Shown: positions 60,448-64,000 of the stretch, piece after piece
Numbering within the stretch: the stretch's first letter is position 1
Layout of the letters: every line of letters starts with the position of its first letter
IMG/VR virus record: IMGVR_UViG_3300023174_000068
Location: 1-64,000 of that record
Direction: 5' to 3' (one strand)
Length of the DNA stretch: 64,000 bases
Source: a virus
The notes under the pieces: model-generated
The model's database searches: none
Seen by the model: the letters and a program-made list of their open reading frames with translations, nothing else
What the model was told of the DNA's origin: nothing
Made by a program: the position numbers and the translations under genes

Positions 60448-62172
60448 TTATTGAACTATAAATTCCCATTTAATTTTACCACAATCCCATATTTTTTTAA
60501 TATTTAACTTATTTTCACTTATACCGGTTTTTGATTTTCTAAATCTTGATTTATGAACTCTAATACCCTCAAAAATATATTTATAGTCTGGAACACTTGA
60601 ACTAACTTTTTTGAATCCTAATTTTTTATATAGATTGCCTTCGGACCAGTCACGGTCTGCATAACTAATAACCCGATCGACATTATAATTATTTAAAAAA
60701 TATTTAAATAATTTACTTGCCCCTCCTATAATATTATGGTCTATTCTATTGCAAAATCTATTTATGTTCCAACCGCTTATCTTTTTTCTCCCCTCGTAAT
60801 GATCGAAAGTCATTAAACTCACAAGTTCATCATTATAATAAAGACCTAATTTCAAACACGAAGCAGCCTTTCCTTGTATGTGGTTTTCTTCTAAGAATTT
60901 AGTAACTGCTACTGTATCTCCAATTTCTCTAACGCAGCATTTTCTGGCAAGTATTCTTTTATCAGTTAATCCTATCCAATTTTTTATTTGTGATTTTATT
61001 ATTTTGTTTTTAAACACCCAATCGTCTTCCCAGATATGTATAATCCTGATTCCTCTTTCACTAAAATATTTAGTTTTATCTAAATGGTAACTCTTATCTC
61101 TGTACTTATCTGAATGCCAATATAAACCATTGAATTCAAATCCTAAATTCAAATGGGGTAAATAAATATCTATTTCCAAACCATCCCTGTATGATTGTAT
61201 AATTTCCCCCTTATAGATTGATTTTATATACTCATAAAGTCCATTTTCCTTAATTGATTGAGAATCGCTTATTGGATTACAAACAGTACAAAGTGGTAGA
61301 TTAATTTCCTTTCTTTTCAAATAATTATCAGATGATATTTCGAATTGATGGCCTTTTTCACATTTGTATAATGATGTTTTATTTTTTAAATAAGTTATGA
61401 AATTCTCAGAAAATATTTTTTTACCAAATTTACTCAAGTTTGATTTATTATAATTATCAACTCCCCACTTTTTTATATTATCTAAACTTACCCTTTCTTT
61501 ACATTCTTCAGTTTTAGAATAGCTATCTACTCCCCATTTATATATTGATGTTTGTTTAATTTTATCTTTGAATTCTTCAGTTTTAGAATAATTATCAACT
61601 CCCCACTTATATAATGAGACTTCTTTAATCTTTTCTTTAATAACATCAGATTTTGACGGATTATCTACTCCCCATTTACTTAAACTTTTTTCTTTAAACT
61701 TGGTTTTAAATTCTCCGGTTTTTGAATAATGATCGACTCCCCACTTTTCTAATGTAGTTTGTTTAATTTTTTCCTTAAACTCATCAGTTTTGGAATAGTG
61801 CTCAACTCCCCACTTTTCTAAAATTTTATTTTCTAATATCTTTTTAACCTTTTTAGACTTCATTGGATTATCAACTCCCCACTTTTCAATATTAGTTTCT
61901 TTTCTTTTTAAATTAATACAATCTATTGAATTACAACAGTGTTTTTGTCCATCATTTTCTATCTTTAAATATTTTCTCCATTCAGTATCATACACACTTT
62001 TACAGAAATCACATATAGGTTTTACTTTATATCCTGATCCATTTGGTAGCATATTAACAGGTATTTTTAATTCTTGATTCGATTTGACACTCAATTTATC
62101 ACCGAATTGGTTTATTATTTTCTTTTGATTGTAGTTATTTACATATATAGTTGCGTATTCAGAAGATAGCAT
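60448..62172 (-). CDS. EDxHD/Vsr-like homing endonuclease between the TerL halves
   Basis: 574 residues. Order: a zinc cluster (CDFCKSVY, HCCNSIDC), seven exact-period KWGV repeats (residues 97-238, 23-residue period), a second zinc knuckle (CEKGHQ...CTVC), then a Vsr-fold nuclease with EIDIYLPHLNLGFEFNGLYW, HLDKTKYF and IIHIWEDDW (EDxHD type, compare I-Bth0305I). A GNAT-like C-terminal region follows (HIQGKAASCLKLGLYYND, SYADRDWSEGNLYKKLGF). It is encoded opposite to terL and is the expected mobile gene of a 'fractured gene' arrangement. Confidence 0.88.
   Translation of the reverse strand: MLSSEYATIYVNNYNQKKIINQFGDKLSVKSNQELKIPVNMLPNGSGYKVKPICDFCKSVYDTEWRKYLKIENDGQKHCCNSIDCINLKRKETNIEKWGVDNPMKSKKVKKILENKILEKWGVEHYSKTDEFKEKIKQTTLEKWGVDHYSKTGEFKTKFKEKSLSKWGVDNPSKSDVIKEKIKEVSLYKWGVDNYSKTEEFKDKIKQTSIYKWGVDSYSKTEECKERVSLDNIKKWGVDNYNKSNLSKFGKKIFSENFITYLKNKTSLYKCEKGHQFEISSDNYLKRKEINLPLCTVCNPISDSQSIKENGLYEYIKSIYKGEIIQSYRDGLEIDIYLPHLNLGFEFNGLYWHSDKYRDKSYHLDKTKYFSERGIRIIHIWEDDWVFKNKIIKSQIKNWIGLTDKRILARKCCVREIGDTVAVTKFLEENHIQGKAASCLKLGLYYNDELVSLMTFDHYEGRKKISGWNINRFCNRIDHNIIGGASKLFKYFLNNYNVDRVISYADRDWSEGNLYKKLGFKKVSSSVPDYKYIFEGIRVHKSRFRKSKTGISENKLNIKKIWDCGKIKWEFIVQ
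61423..61890 (-). repeat. Seven 69-base repeats (KWGV modules) in the endonuclease gene
   Basis: Seven KWGV copies at an exact 23-residue period (residues 97, 120, 143, 166, 189, 212, 235), consensus KWGVDxYSKTxEFKxKIKxx. Probably modular DNA-binding repeats. Confidence 0.85.
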
Positions 62173-62176
62173 AATC

Positions 62177-62184
62177 TATATATA
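62177..62184. promoter_or_regulatory. TATATATA box between the endonuclease gene and TerL C-half
   Basis: TATATATA 4-5 bases from both divergent starts (62172 and 62189); both transcripts would be nearly leaderless. Confidence 0.3.
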
Positions 62185-62188
62185 AAAT

Positions 62189-62626
62189 ATGATTAAATCT
62201 GTTTTAATAAGGATAATAAAGTTTTTAATAACTTTTATTGAAAGAGTAGAACTGAGAAATTCGTCACTAGACGAAAATGACATCAATAAAAAAATACTAA
62301 ATTCTATTAATGTTTTCGGGTTTAAAGTTAGAACTGATGCAGGATATGAAAAATTAACAGATTTGCATATAACCCAACCATATAGGCACTATGTTCTTAA
62401 AACAGATGGTTATGAATTATCATGTGCTGATAATCATATAGTCTTTGATAAGGACTATAATGAAGTATTTGTAAAAGATTTGGTGGTGAATGACATAATA
62501 CAAACAGAGTCAGGATTACAAAGAGTAATATCTTTAAAGCAGGATAACTTTAAATCATCTATGTTTGACGCAACCGTTAATCATCAAAACCACAGATTTT
62601 ACACAAATGGCATACTTTCACACAAT
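62189..62626 (+). other. Split intein C-fragment in TerL
   Basis: 146 residues. A hydrophobic/charged head (SVLIRIIKFLITFIERVEL) leads into a strand (NVFGFKVRTDAGYEKL), block B-like SCADNHIVF and block F/G RFYTNGILSHN ending in His-Asn before Thr+1. The layout matches AceL-TerL IntC. Confidence 0.9.
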
Positions 62627-64000
62627 ACAATCTCATCGGCAATTTTCATGTTACATAAAATACTATTTGATAATGACAAAAACATTATGATAGTTGCAAA
62701 CAAAGGTGACACAGCTGTCGAGATTGTTGATAAAGTAAAATCAATTTATTCACTACTGCCATTTTTTCTAAAACCCGGTGTCAAAACTTGGAATCAAAAA
62801 TCTTTAACTTTTGAAAACGGTTGTCGTATCAAAACTTCAGCTAGAACAAAAACACCAGCGATTGGTTTTACTATTGATGTGCTCTATTTAGATGAGTTTG
62901 CCCATATTCCATCAAATATCATTGAACCATACTACACGGCGGCTTTTCCAACTACAGCGGCGGTTCAGAACTCAAAAATAATTATAACATCAACTCCAAA
63001 TGGAATGAATCTATTTCACAGGCTACTTACAGATGCTGAAAGACCAGAAGGTGATCCGCAAAAAAACAACTATAAACCAATGCGGGTTTATTGGTACCAA
63101 GTTCCTGGAAGATTCGTTACCTACATTAGATTAAATTCACATAAACTATGGGATAACAAGTTAACGAAAGAAGATGTGTTAGAACAATGTAGGGAAAAAT
63201 TTGAAATGCGAACAAAAGTAGAAATGATTTGGAATTCTGATTTACAAAAAGACATCATTTGTGTTTATAATAATGAGCACTGCTCTGATGACGAAGTAAA
63301 ATCAACTATGATAAAGACCGAGAACAGAGAAATTTCAATTAGGTTAATTTCAGAAGTCACTACCTGGAAAGAAGAAGCTATCAAGGATATTGGAGGCGAA
63401 GACGCCTTTAATCAGGAATATGGTCTAAGGTTTATAAACGAATCTAAATCCTTATTAAATGAATCCATTATCGATGAGCTATTGAGGAGTAAGAAAAATT
63501 ATATTTTTGAGGAGATTGCTGAATTTGAGAGGATTAAGTTTGATTATTCAGACTTAAAATGGATAGATGATGAAGAAATTTATTTACCAATAAAAAGAAA
63601 GGATTACAAAATTGTAATATCTGTTGACTTAGCCGAAGGTCTAGGTCAAGATTACTCCGTAATTAACATTTTCAAAGTTGGCGTAAAACCAACGGATTTA
63701 ATAGAACTTCAAAAGGCTAAATACGAATCGATTGTTGATTTTTTTAGATTAGAACAAATTGGAATTTATCGAAGCAATATTATTTCAATAAAACAAGTAG
63801 CAGAACTTCTTTATCTACTAGCCTTCGAATTTTTTAATCCAGAAAATGTCAAAATTGTTTTAGAGTTAAACAACTATGGCAATACGCTGCTTGCAGAAAT
63901 GCCCCACGTCTTTGAAGGAAATAATGATTACGGTTCCTCAATTTTTATGAGATATAAACACAGAATTGATTCAAATGAAGAAAAAGTAGGTCTCAAAGTC
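62189..64000 (+). CDS. terL: Large terminase subunit, C-terminal part with intein C-fragment, partial
   Basis: A 146-residue intein C-fragment and at least 458 residues of C-extein, running off the right edge. The extein starts TISSAIFMLHK (Walker A Thr), then Walker B VLYLDEFAHIP, coupling motif IIITSTPNG, and the RNase-H-like nuclease core VISVDLAEGLGQDYSVINIF and VLELNNYGN. The spliced protein would exceed 577 residues (T4 gp17 is about 610). The portal and capsid genes would lie to the right. Confidence 0.95.
   Translation, partial: MIKSVLIRIIKFLITFIERVELRNSSLDENDINKKILNSINVFGFKVRTDAGYEKLTDLHITQPYRHYVLKTDGYELSCADNHIVFDKDYNEVFVKDLVVNDIIQTESGLQRVISLKQDNFKSSMFDATVNHQNHRFYTNGILSHNTISSAIFMLHKILFDNDKNIMIVANKGDTAVEIVDKVKSIYSLLPFFLKPGVKTWNQKSLTFENGCRIKTSARTKTPAIGFTIDVLYLDEFAHIPSNIIEPYYTAAFPTTAAVQNSKIIITSTPNGMNLFHRLLTDAERPEGDPQKNNYKPMRVYWYQVPGRFVTYIRLNSHKLWDNKLTKEDVLEQCREKFEMRTKVEMIWNSDLQKDIICVYNNEHCSDDEVKSTMIKTENREISIRLISEVTTWKEEAIKDIGGEDAFNQEYGLRFINESKSLLNESIIDELLRSKKNYIFEEIAEFERIKFDYSDLKWIDDEEIYLPIKRKDYKIVISVDLAEGLGQDYSVINIFKVGVKPTDLIELQKAKYESIVDFFRLEQIGIYRSNIISIKQVAELLYLLAFEFFNPENVKIVLELNNYGNTLLAEMPHVFEGNNDYGSSIFMRYKHRIDSNEEKVGLKV

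Noticed and set aside
61423-61890. CRISPR-like array in the repeated KWGV region
   Set aside because: The repeats are protein-coding, 69 bases each with no spacers, and lie inside a long ORF.
1-64000. tRNA or rRNA genes in the intergenic spaces
   Set aside because: Gaps are short and AT-rich and none shows a cloverleaf or a T-loop-like sequence by eye.

Overview
The window is a compact, AT-rich stretch (judged by eye, not counted) of a large tailed-phage genome with T4-like (contractile-tail) gene content. Diagnostic genes are a contractile tail sheath and tail tube, a T4 gp26-like tail protein, the large terminase, a gp41/DnaB-type helicase, a gp47/SbcD-type nuclease, the N-terminal half of a family-B DNA polymerase, thymidylate synthase and ribonucleotide reductase. 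A Bacteroidota (flavobacterial-type) host is inferred, not proven: three genes carry TTG-N19-TATATTTG promoters resembling the Bacteroidota sigma consensus, starts lack clear Shine-Dalgarno sequences, and two small proteins end in an ILDKI..G..SL..xE..FL tail that I associate with Bacteroidota proteins. Genes are packed on both strands. The longest gene-free stretch is about 230 bases (49588-49814), so no gap exceeds 300 bases. I saw no tRNA, rRNA, CRISPR array or insertion sequence.

Layout: 1-9762, nrdA (cut by the left edge), a split-intein replicative helicase, possible internal head proteins, and an XPD/DinG-type helicase broken into three overlapping ORFs. 9851-16043, a block of genes for proteins with a T4-like N-terminal capsid-targeting tag, with a HAD phosphatase and an archaemetzincin-like protease. 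16098-22400, DNA polymerase N-terminal half, thymidylate synthase, a Nei/Fpg glycosylase and a zinc aminopeptidase-like protein. 22436-27330, a glycan cluster (four-domain glycosyltransferase, sulfotransferase, galactosyltransferase-like enzyme). 27331-31250, a small family-A-polymerase-like protein and unknowns. 31329-57097, mostly virion genes: a 1484-residue tape-measure-like protein with a perfect internal duplication, a 1934-residue baseplate/fibre-like protein, tail tube, sheath and more tagged proteins, interrupted by gp47 and homing-endonuclease genes. 57262-64000, small unknowns and the large terminase, split by an inverted homing endonuclease gene and running off the right edge.

The most striking feature is three split inteins in three ATPase genes, each placed in a catalytic motif: helicase Walker A (GK^S), XPD-like helicase DEAH box (DE^CH) and terminase Walker A (GK^T). 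They show three gene arrangements: no nuclease between the halves, a nuclease overlapping both halves on the same strand, and a nuclease on the opposite strand. Two are AceL/VidaL-like (short N-fragment) and one is Npu DnaE-like (35-residue C-fragment).

A second theme is a set of about a dozen proteins that begin with a basic/aromatic tag followed by a likely prohead-protease site ([LI]-x-E). By analogy with T4 internal proteins they would be packaged in the capsid and injected. Several carry membrane helices. Two promoter classes are visible: a TATATA(TA) box 5-30 bases upstream of most transcription units (compare T4 late TATAAATA), and the three host-like promoters.
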